DNA of 64,000 nucleotides from Chamaecyparis obtusa (GCA_027943335.1 BSBK01005650.1:2161001-2225000), one strand, 5' to 3'; counted from the first letter of the stretch, positions 10,692 through 23,700 are shown. Translations and numbers: made by a program. The notes: generated by a model not told the origin, from the letters alone.

Positions 10692-11877
10692 AGAGTCATA
10701 TGCAAATGTGCATATATCATTGTCACCACCAACTTCTTATTTTTACTCTTATTCTTAATAACATTATTGTGAGGGGACATGATGTTATACACCAATACAT
10801 GCGATGGTAAGGTTTGAGGCCTATAGGATCGAACCAAATAACCAAATAATATTATGTCAAAATATTAACACTTTAAAGTGAATTGATGTATTTCTAATAT
10901 ATAATTATAAAGTATTGAGTGCAAAACGAGGTGGTTAGACAAGTCCGTCCATATTAGACATGATCTATCGATGTCATTGACATAGCTTGTTGCGCCCACA
11001 ACCGGGTCGTATTTACAAAACAAGTGTTCAAATGTAAAATTTATAAAAAAAAATTTAAAAAAACATAACAATTGAGGTGTATGAGGCTTGCCAACCCAAT
11101 CATCGTCCAACTATAAATCAGTTCAATACCACATGGTTCTCCATGGACCTAAAAGATGAAGACAGCTGACAAACGAACAAATCTAGTTGAAGATTTAATG
11201 CACACTAGGACAGATCCGATAAGACATGTACTACCACCACCCCATCCCATCTTCTCACCTCACATGCACATCTATTAGTCATTTCATGTAGAAACCACAT
11301 GCATCCACCAAAAAAATCATGTAAGGCCACCATTTTCCATTGAAGGGCAATCAAATTTGAAGTAAATGGTGAAATCAAAGAAACTCCTCTACAAATTCAA
11401 TGGAGATTCAAAATTCATATTGGAAATAGTACATACATTAACGAGGCCATAGAAACATGGAATATGTTTCAAACATAACAAAAATCTTGAAATCATCTCA
11501 TTCAAGTCATTGTTGTCACAGAGAAGACATGACATCCATCAAAGAGGAGGAAGAAGACATCACAGACATCAAAGAGGACAAAGCCATACTATTGCAGGTA
11601 TTTCACTTGTTCTAAAGACCTGCATATTTTGTTTACTTTTGTCACGAATTAATTGTTTATGTTATTTGTTTTCTTTGAATTCCATTCATACCCTTGTATG
11701 GTTTGTGTAAACCCTTATTGTAATATATCCTCATCCTCATAATACATTTTACTTCCCTATAATATTACAAGTTTTGTGCAAACCCTTCTCATTTCACATC
11801 CTTACCTTGTTTTTGTTTCGCATCCTTACAATTTTACCGATCACTCTAGTTATCAAATTACAAGACCATGCATCACT
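10692..11877. other. no gene seen
   Basis: AT-rich intergenic sequence. About 10800-10845 and 10920-11000 have repeat-like phrases (for example GGTTTGAGGCCTATAGGATC), but I cannot assign a family. A His/Arg-rich short frame at 11510-11710 is not supported as a gene. Confidence 0.35.
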
Positions 11878-11882
11878 CTTTT

Positions 11883-12269
11883 TGTTAGAGTAAAGTATTA
11901 ATTATATTAATTAACTTTACTCCCTTCTTAAGATGTCAACTCTTTTGCTTTAATTGTTTATATTTAAACACACATGCACTAGTTGATTTAAACTTTTGCA
12001 CTTGTTGTTTTAAATATAAACTTGCATGCATTAGTCTTGTAATAATTTAACCAATTATTACATGCACTAGGGTTTGCCTTTCAGGGCTTTCAATCTCCTT
12101 TATAAGGATGATCCATTGTATATTTTATTCATTCATTATTTGAGGATATTTTCTTCTTCATATTTTTGAGTCAAACCCTTGCCCTCTTCTTGTCTCTACT
12201 TCTTTGTAACAGGTTTTTGTATGCAGGTGATCTTTGGGTTTTGTGGATTTGTATTGCTCAAATCCTACA
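11883..12269. mobile_element. solo Copia-type LTR with 5-bp duplication
   Basis: It starts TGTTAGAGTAAAG and ends AATCCTACA (TGTTAG...CCTACA termini). It is flanked by the direct repeat CTTTT at 11878-11882 and 12270-12274. Its 3' half (TTTGTATGCAGGTGATCTTTGGG) is related to the LTR at 16919-17290, with which it shares the CAATCTCCTT/GATCTCCTT block. No internal region or second LTR is present. This fits LTR-LTR recombination that left one copy. Confidence 0.8.
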
Positions 12270-12274
12270 CTTTT

Positions 12275-13048
12275 TTATCCTTCAAACCCTTCGTTACTAT
12301 TTCACTTTATTTCAGTAATAGATGTGTAAATGAATTGTTCTTTTTATTTTTCAGATCATGTTAATTTTATTTTTTTATTTTATGTACTCTCACTATTTTT
12401 TGTTCATTAAACCCTTGGTTACTATTTCACATCCTTACTATTTCACTATATTCTTTATATTATTCCCTTCATATTCATGTTCATCACTATTTCAGTACAT
12501 CCTTCTTGTTTGACATCCTCGTGGTTTAATTTCATCTTGTACTATGTTGGTGTTTCACATGCTCACTGTTTTATTGTCCTACTCGGATACTAGATTACAT
12601 GTCCATGCCAAATATGACAAACAAAAAAATAAATTTTGTCTTTATATGGAAACATACTACTACTAGTCAAGACTCGTCGTCATCTTACACAATATATTGT
12701 CAATTGTACATCAAATTGCACTTTTGTTTCTCATTATTCATCAGTGGTAATATTCATTGTTGCAGATGGAAGAAATAGGGATTTATATTTTCAAATCCTT
12801 CCAACATCCAACAATGGAGGCATTATTGCAAATACACGTGCAAATCAAAAATAAAACACACTAATGCATTTGAAATCAAAACTTCACTCTATTGCTCTCC
12901 TATAAATCAAGGTCTTGTGCTTAAAGATTGATGCTCTTAGAAGTACATGCACAAGCATCTATGATGAATGGAGATTCAAAAGATGAATGATCAAGATTGA
13001 AAATGCAAGAAAACTTAAATGAGCTAGAATGCAAGATTGTTAAGTTGC
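12275..13048. other. no gene seen
   Basis: T-rich sequence with repeated ACTATTTCACATCCTTAC-like phrases on both sides of the solo LTR, showing that the host sequence was itself repetitive. No domain is recognisable. Confidence 0.35.
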
Positions 13049-13443
13049 TCTAGACACCTAAAATTGACTTGTTGGCCATACGCAACAATTTCATTAATAT
13101 TCCTATTATTTGATTAAATATTCTTTATTATTTAATTCATTTTCATTTTCTACTATATTCTAAATTGATACTCATATTTTCTCTCTATTTCTATAATTAA
13201 GTAATTTTAATTGATTATTTAATTATTAAACGTCTAACTAATCCTCATCCCTAATTCTTCTATAAAGTAATTAAATAATTATTATTATTTAAGTATTCCC
13301 TATGTCTAGGTATTAATGCAATAATTACTTTATTTAATTAAATATTCCCTCTTTGTTATTATTATTCCTTATATAATAGTTACAATTAATTGTTCAATTT
13401 CCCACACATAACTAAAGAAATGCTAATTTATTTAATTTACTAA

Positions 13444-13854
13444 TTATTCCTCACATAAATAAATAAGTTTATTTATTTATTTATAATCCCCCATGTGCAA
13501 ATAAATGAATTCTTTATTTATTTAGTTGTATTTATTCTTCTAGTTCTTACTAATACTAAGTTTCAGTCTACTATTCAATCATATTTTCTAACTCGTCAAT
13601 CACCTTTTTCTGACTAACCAATCTATTTACTTCTTTGTCCAATCTATTTATTCCTCACATAAATAAATAAGTTTATTTATTTATTTATAATCCCCCATGT
13701 GCAAATAAATAAATTCTTTATTTATTTAGTTGTATTTATTCTTCTAGTTCTTACTAATACTAAGTTTCAGTCTACTATTCAATCATATTTTCTAACTCGT
13801 CAATCACCTTTTTCTGACTAACCAATCTATTTACTTCTTTGTCCAATCTATTTA
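13444..13854. repeat. 204-bp tandem duplication
   Basis: Bases from 13444 repeat with a period of 204 from 13648. Over about 206 bases I see one difference (AATGAATTC versus AATAAATTC). Each copy includes a TTTATTTATTTATAATCCCC block. Confidence 0.9.
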
Positions 13855-14050
13855 GTCCTCTAATTAACTAATTAAGCCAACTCTCTAATCTATTCACTTA
13901 ACCAATCAATCAATTAAGTTAACAAATCAATCTATTATGTTGACAAGGCAATCAAGTGAGTCAACTCTTCAATCAATCTGAGTTCACTCTTCAATCACAA
14001 CCAATCAGTCCCATCAATCAAGGAATCCTGATTGAAACCCCTAAAATTCG

Positions 14051-14059
14051 TATAAATAG
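14051..14059 (+). promoter_or_regulatory. TATA box of the LTR
   Basis: TATAAATAG preceded by AATTCG and followed by GAGAGC lies in the 3' third of the putative LTR, at a position comparable to TATAAATAT at 38857 in the related LTR. Confidence 0.5.
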
Positions 14060-14454
14060 AGAGCTAATTCTCATATTTTGCAAGCACGTGAATTATAGAC
14101 TTTTGAATTCTTATGCTAACACATTTGAGCTTGAAACTGAGAGTTCACATTGCATCAAGAAGGAGAAAAATAGAGGAGGACTAAATCTTGTTTGCATATG
14201 CATTGTTTGAATTATTTTCAATTTGTTGATTGTTTATGCATTCTTATGTTATCTCATTTCCTCTTTTGATATTAGGGAATACGAACTACTATTAATAGGT
14301 CTTCGTGGTTAGATTTGTGTTGATATTGCAGGTCCAGATCTAAATATTACCCCTGATTACAATGGTGAACTTGACATAAAGCACCAGACTTCTAAAAATC
14401 TAGTTTTCTTTTTGTATTGCACAAACATAGGTTTAAATCAGCACAAGTTACAAG

Positions 14455-15025
14455 ATGAATCGACACACTTATCCTCTTAAAGTGATGTAACAACAACACT
14501 ACAATGACACACTTATTCCCTTGAAATGACACACTCTCTACATGAACACGATGCAGTCTTTAACAGAAAATTATGCACTTATCAGACACAGTGACACACT
14601 TATGCATTGATTTCAATGCACTTAATTCTTCCATGTGTCTCTTTCTCTTACTAATATCTGCTTTGATCTTATCATTGATTATCTTATTTGGGTTATGTTT
14701 TCAATTGATCACTGTATTATTGGCTCTGAAAAATTTCTATCATACTATGATATTCATCATTAACGTCTTATTTTTCATAATCAATTTTTTGTTATTTCTC
14801 ATCTCTAGTTTTTTATTTGATAGAGATGTCAAGGAGGGAATCACCATAATTTCCATATGAAATGTCATAATTACTTTATTGAATTATCACAGTTACCTAT
14901 GTGTATCATCGTGCATGACCTTCTAGAATGTCACACTTATCATGTACTTAGAGTGGCACACTTGTCTCTCTACACCTTCTATGTCTTCAATATGTATTAT
15001 GTATTGTAAAATAATGCACTTGCAC
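14455..15025 (+). repeat. TGACACACTTAT minisatellite in leader
   Basis: The words CGACACACTTATCCTCTTAAA, TGACACACTTATTCCCTTGAA, TGACACACTTATGCATTG and TGTCACACTTATCATG occur in clusters at 14460-14600 and 14930-14965, with more degenerate copies between. It sits in the leader of copy C1, where the related element at 38107 carries an unrelated minisatellite. Confidence 0.55.
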
Positions 15026-15339
15026 TATTAAACAGCCACATATGTTGAAATGAAATGATACAATCAATTGGTAAAACATAAGAAAGCCAAGATCCAAGAA
15101 CCAGTAGAACAACGAGAAAGATATAGGGAAATCAAGCAAAATAAATAATTGGTTCACAGACTATGAATTGCACAATTGGAAGTAGAAATTGGATACAAAG
15201 GGCTCTTCAACACATACTTGGACAAGGTAAGTAGAATCACCGAAAATTTTGATTGTGTTCATGTTTATGTAAATGTGCTTATGGACTACCATATTTAATT
15301 GTAGATCTTAGGTTTTTGATACTAAAATTTATTTTCTAG

Positions 15340-16330
15340 CTTGTTGCATGGAAGCGGTGTTAACTTTTTTAATCTAAAATCAATCAAATTTCCCTTCAAT
15401 GTACCTAAAATGAACATTGTATCAGCAAACAACACAAACTCATCTTTTGATTTGGTGCTTAAAATTGATGTGAGTTAAAGAATTAAACAAAGGCAAAATA
15501 CATTTGAGATTGGTTCATTAAAAATGAACAAGCTAAATCTCACATGGTTTGGTGCTTAAAAATAAACCCATGTACTTGTAAGGATGATTTGTAGATTAGT
15601 TAACATTTAACTTTTCTGGTGCTTAATCTGATTAACCTTGTGCCTTGAGTTTTTGGTGCGCTTGCACATTCTATTAGAGTAAAAGTTTTTTATTTTTTAG
15701 TTAGGCATGTCTGGGAGTGTGTTTAATCACTAGAGGACGACCTCAAACCGACAAATCCTTTCGGTCGATATCAAAATAAGATGTGGGGTGAGGCCTAGAA
15801 TTGTCTTACATCTAACCAAGCTTGAGCAAGGTGTGTTGAAGATAGCTCAAATAAAGCCTACATGCCTAAGGATCTGACATGGTCAAATAGAGACTTTAGT
15901 GTCTCACACATGCACACACAAATTGATTGGGGAGACTCCACAGATCTAACTAGAACCCTGTTAATTAGAGGCCACCCGATTCACCTCTGAATCATTGTCT
16001 TATTTTAGTGTGAGGGGAGGGAAGAATCTCCCCCTAATATCCCCATCATATGTGTCTGAGGGTATTTTGTTATTGAAAGCAATATTTATTAACACGGAAA
16101 CAATACCTAGCAGAAGGCAAAAACACAAGTGCCTAAAAGAGGACTTTTAAACTTCTAGTAGTGTAGCATAGTTGTGTGAGCTGAAAAACATCCAAGCAAT
16201 GGGCCTAAAAAAATTTATTAAAGCTAATTTGACCTTAGATTAGACTGCTTCTCTCTATTTTTTGTTGTGACAGACCGCGTGAAAACTAGTAACTTGAAAA
16301 AGTTGTTGAATATACACAAAACACTTCTTT
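15340..16330 (+). mobile_element. conserved Tat-like leader block (copy C1)
   Basis: This matches 40300-41420: a TTTGGTGCTTAAAAT-rich part, then AGAGGACGACCTCAAACCG, GCAAGGTGTGTTGA, CATGGTCAAATAG, ACAAATTGATTGGGG, TTAATTAGAGGCC and CCGCGTGAAAAC in the same order. No protein frame is conserved, so it is untranslated leader. Confidence 0.55.
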
Positions 16331-16918
16331 TCATTTAGTCTTACAACTATATTATGATTGTGAGATTTTTGTGTTTGTACATAATCAAAACCTTTCCTAA
16401 ATAATGTCCTACACAAAGCAACAAAACAACACAGGTCCTAAAACATATCACTTGTCTTTTATCCAGAATTTTTGTGTTTGGCATACCCTTGCATTTTAGA
16501 GGTTCATACATTGCATTTTAGTGGCATTATTACATTTAGAGTTTAGAACCTTGCTTATTGCATAGTCATCATTTTAGATCCAAAAATCTAAAAACATAGC
16601 TTGCATATCCTAGGGCCAAGTATTACACTTTGTAGAGACATTTTTCAAATTAGAGGTACATCTTTTTAGAACATTCCTACAATGGTTTTGTGTATTAACT
16701 TGACTTCCTTGAAATTTAGTTATCGTCTTTGTCTATTTACCTTGTTTTAGGCACTTGTCAAAATTTGTCTTATTCATAGACATCATTGTCAGGATTGTCA
16801 TTTTATTTGTTCCAAAATTGAAGTCAAGATAGTTATCCAATATCACATGGGTCTTTTCTTAGAAGGTTTATATTCGAAGTTTCTAATTTCTCTCTTAGGG
16901 TATATTTCTTACACATTA
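16331..16918. other. no gene seen
   Basis: AT-rich, presumably more of copy C1, up to the Copia LTR start. No recognisable motif. Confidence 0.3.
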
Positions 16919-17290
16919 TGTTAGATTACTAACTTGTTTTTCTTATTAATTAAATCATATTTATTTAATTATTAAGTCACTTATTATCTCTTTCTTTACT
17001 TAAGCTAAACTTTAGGGATATAATAATTAATTATTTTATTAATTATTATCATGCAACCTAGATTTCTCCTTTAGGGTTTTGATCTCCTTGTATAGGGTTG
17101 ATCTCTCTTGTATTCACAACACATTCTTTTATATTATATTGCAAATATTCTTTTGCATATCAGAATGTATCCTCTTTCATGTATCATTGAATTTGGCCTC
17201 CATAGCTTTTTACTTCTCTTTCTGTGACAGGTGTTTGCTTGCAGGTGATTCTTGGGAGTTGTAGGGTTGATTTTCTCATCAAATCTAATA
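16919..17290 (+). mobile_element. Copia 5' LTR
   Basis: It starts TGTTAGATTACTAAC and ends AAATCTAATA (TGTTAGATT...AATCTAATA inverted termini) and is followed at once by a methionine-tRNA-type primer site. The 3' half, with GGTGTTTGCTTGCAGGTGATTC, matches the solo LTR at 11883. The 5 bases on the left are CATTA; I found no matching downstream copy. Confidence 0.7.
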
Positions 17291-17302
17291 TGATATTAGA
17301 GC
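17291..17302 (+). other. primer-binding site, initiator-Met tRNA type
   Basis: TGATATTAGAGC differs at two positions from TGGTATCAGAGC, the usual Copia primer site, and directly abuts the LTR end. Confidence 0.65.
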
Positions 17303-18577
17303 TTCAGATCTATATGTATCTATTTTTTTGTGAGAGATTTGACCTTGTTCTTCAGATCTATGTTTTTTAGAAGGTTTTGTGTTGGATCTAGGTGGACCTT
17401 TGATTCTGGTCACTTTGGGCTAAAACAAATCTCTTCGTTGTGTTTAGAGCACCCAAAAACCCCTATTTACATATAAAATTTGTCAAATTTAGCCATAACT
17501 GACTTCTAAGACAAAAATATATCCTCTAGACCGTAAAAGTACAAACATAATTTTCGAGACACAAAAAAAAAGCAAAAAAAAAGGCTTTTATATAAAGTTT
17601 TTTAGACTTTATCTTTTTTTACAAAAGTTTTTTCTAAAACTTTTTTTTAAGTAAATCATGGTACATTTTTTTAAAAGGATGGATTTTTTTTTGGAAGTAC
17701 ATTGCATGTGCAAGTAGGTACACTTGCATGTGCAGGTACTGATGTCATCATCTGCAGGCCTAAATTTGACGGTCATCAACTCATCAATCACTTTGATTTT
17801 TTTGTTATAAAGAGCAGCTTGTGGTTTTTTGCACATAACTTTCACATACGGTGTCGAAATTGGCCAAAAAAGATATCATAAAAAATCTCTTTCTGAGATC
17901 TATCTAGATCTGGAGGTTAGAATTTTTTATTTTTCTTTTTTGATATATTTTTTCTGTCAAAGCTAGAAGTTCTTTTTTGCACTCTGAGAGTCATATATTG
18001 TGCATTTGGACTCCTTTTTTGGTGAATGAGATATTGTTGGAAAGCTTGTTCTATATACTTTCCAATGCTACGAGTCTTATTTCCATATTTTTCTCCAAGT
18101 ACATTTTATTAAATTTTTTTCATTTATGCACTATGATAAATATCTTAAATGTTCCAAGTCCTGGGATCTTTTTCCTTGTATGGGATGACTCGTCTTTGGT
18201 TGTTATTCATGTTTCTACAGCCTTCTATCTTATTTGATCTTTGTATACATATTTTATAAGCATTTATTTTTGCAAATGCACTGAGATAAAGTGACACTCT
18301 ATTGCATGCTTGGGATCTTGCACATCTTTATGCCTTTTGTACTCGCACTCCATTATAAAGTGTCATGGACGGGTTTGATTTTTGCCTTATTTGACACATA
18401 CCTTTGTCAAGTGAGTGTTCCTTCTATGACATTAGCCTCATGATGTGTCTCAATGACACTAGCCTTTATATGTGTTTGTACTTTCTTCTCACCTTCGATG
18501 TTCCTGGTTCTTCATCATGCAATTATTGGTGGCCATCCTTTTTAGTGCACCTGTCACCTCTCCCTTTTCTGCATTAT

Positions 18578-18595
18578 GGGGGGGGGGGGGGGGGG
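18578..18595 (+). repeat. G18 homopolymer
   Basis: Eighteen consecutive G in otherwise T-rich sequence. Length is prone to replication slippage and sequencing error. Confidence 0.9.
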
Positions 18596-18867
18596 TTTCT
18601 ACTGTTAGTTCTTATGCTTCCTTTCTTCGATGGAGTGAGCTATGTATTCAATATTTGTTCCTATGTACTAGGTGAATGTAATGGCTGGGTACCTATGCAT
18701 TTCAGTGAGATGGATCATTTACCATATGGATAATTTTTCATTCCTATTTTTGGAGGCAACCTTTCATCTTTGATTAATCATCTCTTCAGGCTTTGGTGTT
18801 TTGTGCCATCTGTATCTCAAGTTAAATTATTCACCTTTTTTTACCTCTTGATTTGAGTAGTGTCATT

Positions 18868-19340
18868 TGTTAGGAATAACAAGGCAGAAATAACAATTAC
18901 ATGCAAAAATAACCAATATTAGAAAAAACATAAACCACACAAAAGATAACAGAAGACACAAAGATTTAATGTGGTTCACCGAATCCCTGGGCTACATCCA
19001 CCAACAATGAGTCCAATATTATTATTATCCAGTGATTATAACCTAATTACAATCTGTAATCCCTTACAGCTCGATTCCATCGCAAGTACTAAAACTATAC
19101 ATTATAAAATCCCTAACCCTAAGCCATATTATACAATATTTTTTCCCTTTAGGGTTAGAATGAGTTACAACATGTCGGCCCAAAAAATAGCCAAAAATAT
19201 GTCAGCCCCAAAAAAATTCACCTCGAGGGCTGCGTTCCCAAACCCCCGCTCTTGGGGGCTGCCGCTGCCGCCACCAAACCTCGGCGAGGGCAGGAGGAAA
19301 AGTGTACAATACTTTCTTGATCAGTTACCACAAGCTAACA
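18868..19340. mobile_element. solo LTR, 473 bp, 5-bp duplication
   Basis: Termini TGTTAGGAATAAC...AAGCTAACA (TGTTAG/CTAACA). The direct repeat TCATT is at 18863-18867 and 19341-19345. It includes the phrase AGATTTAATGTGGTTCACC, common in plant Copia-type LTRs. A GC-rich stretch (about 19220-19290) lies near its right end. No second LTR. A very short non-autonomous element cannot be excluded. Confidence 0.82.
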
Positions 19341-19699
19341 TCATTTGAGGGCACTCATGCAGATTATAGTCTTCTCTACCTGGTCATGTCCTATTTCATT
19401 GGAGGTTCTTTAGATCAATAGTTACTTTTTGAGAGTGTTCACAACTTCTTGCTTCAGTGGTGTTCTTAATGTTCATTCTTTGTTCCTATTTTTTGGGACA
19501 TTCTCTAGTTTTGGAGTTTTCTTCATCCCTTCACTATTCTTTGTCTCTTTTGGAGTAGAGTTTTTCATGTGTGGTTTTCTCTATTTCTCCTCTTTATAGA
19601 GACTCTCTTTTGTACTTGGGTACCTGATCAGACCTTTTTTGTCATGACCCATTTGCTTTTAGTAGTTGTTTCAAGGTTTTTAGCTACTCCCTAAGTTGT

Positions 19700-20731
19700 A
19701 TACAAAAACAAATCCTAAAATTGGTCAAGATCAAGATACCAAGAATTTCCAATCCCATCCAATCTTTAACCAAGATCCAATATCCCTAGAAACTTATGAT
19801 GATCCCCTTATCCATTTGTTTCCTACCCAACAAGATCTCCTTCCATCCCAAGAGAAGATCATGCTTCCAAATCCATCTCCTAAGAAAGACCATGATGTGT
19901 CATACCCTCCATCTAGTAATCTTCTTCCATATCAAGATAAAATTATCCCTCCATCTCCACCACAAGATCTTATCAACCCTCCATCTTCGTGTTGCAATCC
20001 TCCATGTCCACCTCAAGATTCTATCAACCCTATCCAAGATAATAAAAATCCTATTACATATCAACTTGTCTCGTCAACTTTCATCCAGTCTAGTCTGCCT
20101 CATGATCTTATTAGTCCTTCCATATCATATCCACCTCAAAATAGACTTGCATCTTATAGCAAGTATCCCACTAGTCAAAATTATTATCAAGTCAAAGGGT
20201 TAAGCCTTCATAAACAAAATATATTAAAACCCTTCCATATCAAAGAAAAGTCTATTGTTTGTGGCCTCTTTAATAAAGGTCATTCTCAAGATGTTGGTGT
20301 CTCCACATTCTCCCATATAAACCCAAGCATACACCTTGCCCATCATCCAAATCTATTTTAGGTCCTCATATCCCAAAGTTAAAGTCTTTATCCCTTCCAT
20401 CCATATTAGGTCCATATATTCCTACATCCAGTAGTTCACAATCCACTTACCCTTTCCCACATGCAAGTCAGTAAAGGCACACATCTTTGAGAGCCATCCG
20501 CCCATCCAAAAGGCCTCATACAATTCCTATCCACCCATGAATATCATTCCCCTTCCAAGAAATCGAGATGCCAACCATAAAGCCCATAAGTGAAGCAATC
20601 CACGTGCAATCAAGGATCACCATATAAAAACAAAATAACATATGATCCAAAATGAAAAAGAAATGTCTAAAAGGCCACAAAGGAAAATCAAGCAAAAAGA
20701 AAAGTTAAAAGCTATGTAGGATCATAAATCT
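19700..20731 (+). pseudogene. low-complexity repeat family, copy B (5' part)
   Basis: An open frame at 19696-20361 codes for 221 residues rich in Pro, Gln, Asp, Asn and Ser with repeated Pro-Pro-Gln-Asp and Leu-Pro-Ser/Tyr-Gln-Asp/Glu words. It aligns with copy A from about 3945 onward and shares Tyr-Pro-Pro-Gln-Asn-x-Leu-Ala-Ser near residue 145. The left end is cut by the Copia junction near 19690. The sequence is interrupted at 20731 by T1 and resumes at 36091. No enzymatic motif. Confidence 0.45.
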
Positions 20732-23700
20732 TGTTTAGGTTTGAAAATACCACCCCAACTCAGGCATTAGGGCTTACAGATATCTCATCCTAACAATGGA
20801 AACCTTCTCAAGTTGTGGGTGGACTCTAATTAAGGAGTCTCCAGATTCTAAGCTGGTTCCTATTTGATTTGGTATATCACCTAAACTAACTTTGTTTGGG
20901 AAAAGGGAAGAAATAAATGCTCTTGAGAAAACTGAATAAAAATAAGAGGTGATACACCAAAAATGAATTCAGATTAACTTAGAATCTAAACCAATATCCA
21001 CATTACACATACTAATGAGATCGATACTGTCATTCACTGATCAACATATAGGCTAACTTAATTTCACTACTAGGGTGCAAACCACGAACAGTGATATTTC
21101 ATTAGCTAACATACAAATTCCACAAAAAGGCTTGAATTCTGATTACTTAGAGGAGGAATAGGATGAATTCACTTCTCCTTGCTACCAAAATAGATAAACA
21201 CTTATGTAGAATGATGAAAATGATTGAAATCAATACTCAAAATATGAGAAAATATGGATCATTTTCTTTATTGTCCTCAAAAAATCTAAAATGTGGGTTA
21301 CAAAACAATAAACTAAGGCACAAAGGAACAAAAATCTCACTTAGTCCCTTTCTCAAAAATCTTGAACCCCCAAAATCGATTCTGAAAATCAGTCTTACAA
21401 CCCCTCAATACCATAATTTGAAAACCATGCCCCCTAATTTTAGCCCTAAATCATTCGTATTTGGCCCAAATTCAATTCCAAATCAAGCCCTAGAAACCCT
21501 AAAAATAAGCCTATAACAATGCCTCTAATCCAACCCTTATGTTGGTTTTGTAAGATAAAATCTTTAACAAACATACCAACATTTACAAAATATAAATTAA
21601 GATAAACTCAATATAATGCCAACCTATATAAAATCTAAACCTAGATAGAATACCTAAGTTAACACTTATTGCAAAATTGCAAAAGGGTCGACATGACCAC
21701 TTAAGCAATTTGCAAACTATGAAATATCTTTATGAAAATGTGCATAGGTGGCAACAACAAATTTGAGGCTCTGGCAAGATGTACACTGTGGGAGTTAATG
21801 CCTTGAATGTGCTGTCAGTCGGACTTCAGAATTCTAAAAACTCTGCCTCATTCTTGGTTTTTGCATATGCTTGTGTTTGTCTTTGAGAAAAAATAGGGAA
21901 AAATCCTAAGTAATGGTAAAATTCTGCCAAACTGTAGCATTCTTCTTGGTCTTTATTGGTATTCTGGAGGTAACCTGTGAGTTTGAAGTCTCTGGTAGTG
22001 AGCTTATTGTGACTGTGAGCTGACTATGAGCTTATATTGTGTTTATTATGCTCTCAGGCTTTGTCTTTGAGTTTGCCTCTTCTTCTCTATGATTTGGAGA
22101 TCACTGGCATGATTTTGGGCTTTGATATGAGAAATGAACTCGAGTTTTGAAGCTCATATGTGTTTATCTTGAACTTGGAATATGAACTCGAGCTTAAAGT
22201 TCGGGTTGGGTTGTGACTGAAATATACAATCTTGGCTTTGAATGCTCTTAACTTGGGCTGTGACTGTTACATTTTAGTCACAGCTTTAGATCGAACTCTA
22301 TGCTTGAATTTGGCATGAATCTTAGGCTATGACTGTGAATGTTGTTTCTTGAGTTTAATGGCTCAAAACTCAACTTGGAAACTCATGAGTTTGACTACAA
22401 GCATGAATCTCGGGCCCTTTTTTGCACTTGGCTATGAACTCAAGCTTGGATCTTGATTATAACTATGGGTTGGTCATCCTCTAATGGTGAGCTTGGCCCC
22501 CTTTTTTTAGCCTAATACCTGCATGAAGCTCGAGTTTCCTTTCTCAGTTAAGGGCTTTTCTTTGACAGTGTGCTCGGCTAAAATTTCGCTCCATTGTAGC
22601 AATGAAATCACTTTTGAAATTGGAATGTGGGCTCATCTTTGAACTTGGAATGTGGGCTTTATCAAGAGCTTGGAACATTGAGCTGAGCTTAAATTTGGAG
22701 TTTGAGCCTTGAGACTAGGCTATGAACTTGACACCCCTACAAGAAAAATCAAACTAACAAGAAAAGATAAGTACAAATTCTCTCTTCTTTTCATTGCTTT
22801 GTTTACTATTGTTGAAGATGATTATTTAGCACTGCTTGCAATGATATAAGGGTTTATTTACTTATTGTTAACTCCATCTTCAAGTCTCCTTCCTCAACCT
22901 GAATGTTTATATATCAAGATCTTACTGTAGATGTTCGTGAAGTTCACTATTGATGTAATTGTTGATTTTAGATTCAATAACTACAGTGATCATTGCTTTA
23001 AAAATGTCACTGTACTATTGTCTTGTACAAACTAAGACCACCATGTTTGAATAGTGCTATAATCAGTGAACCGACAACCACCATGTTTGTTTTTCAATAC
23101 CATGTTGTGATCGTAACATGTACATAAACTTGAATAAAAAGATATCTAAATCTTTATGTTGTGATTTTCTTTTGTACACTAGTCATGTTGTATGGTAACC
23201 CATCTTCACCTTTCAATTATGCTTCAATACTTCACTGTATTACCTTAGCTTGATTTTATTGAATCCACTGTTAACTCGAACAATGACCATTTCTTGCAAA
23301 TGAATTTTGTTTTTCTCCTTTATGCATTATGTACACCAATTGTTTTATAGCATTGAAGTCTTGTACCAGTCATGATGTTCTACTCATTTCTTACAGACAT
23401 TAATAGTCATCACTATTGTCTTAAGCTATATGTACTATTTACATTACTATAACCTTCAAATCTTCAACTCGGGCATTTTAATGGTGTTCACTGTGGCTTT
23501 GAACTTGAACCTCCTTTATGTGATGTGACCACCATATTTGATAATGCTAAAAATAACGACTATAATAAGTGCAGAATACTTGAATGCAAAAAAGATGATT
23601 AAGTCTTCATGCTGTCATTTTCTTACTTGCTGCTATTTGATTTAAAATACATAATGTTGACCATGGCTTTTATATCACTGGTTGAAAATGCTTGAATACA

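Larger units (their letters stand above)
13049..14330 (+). mobile_element. diverged Tat-like LTR (copy C1)
   Basis: The start TCTAGACACCTAAAATT corresponds to TGTAGACACCTAAATT at 38107, the start of the better-preserved LTR of the same family. It contains a TATA-like box and is followed by leader sequence shared with 39386-41225. The 3' end and primer site are not recognisable, so the end coordinate is approximate. Confidence 0.4.
17303..19690 (+). mobile_element. Copia interior without gag-pol
   Basis: The interior between the primer site and the junction with copy B holds no frame longer than about 110 codons and no gag, protease, integrase or polymerase motif. It is T-rich throughout. Either this is a non-autonomous element or a decayed fragment; no 3' LTR was found. 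A solo LTR sits inside it at 18868-19340. Confidence 0.4.

Noticed and set aside
11510..11710. 66-codon His/Arg-rich frame
   Set aside because: Low-complexity start and a hydrophobic tail from T-rich DNA; no homologue recognised.
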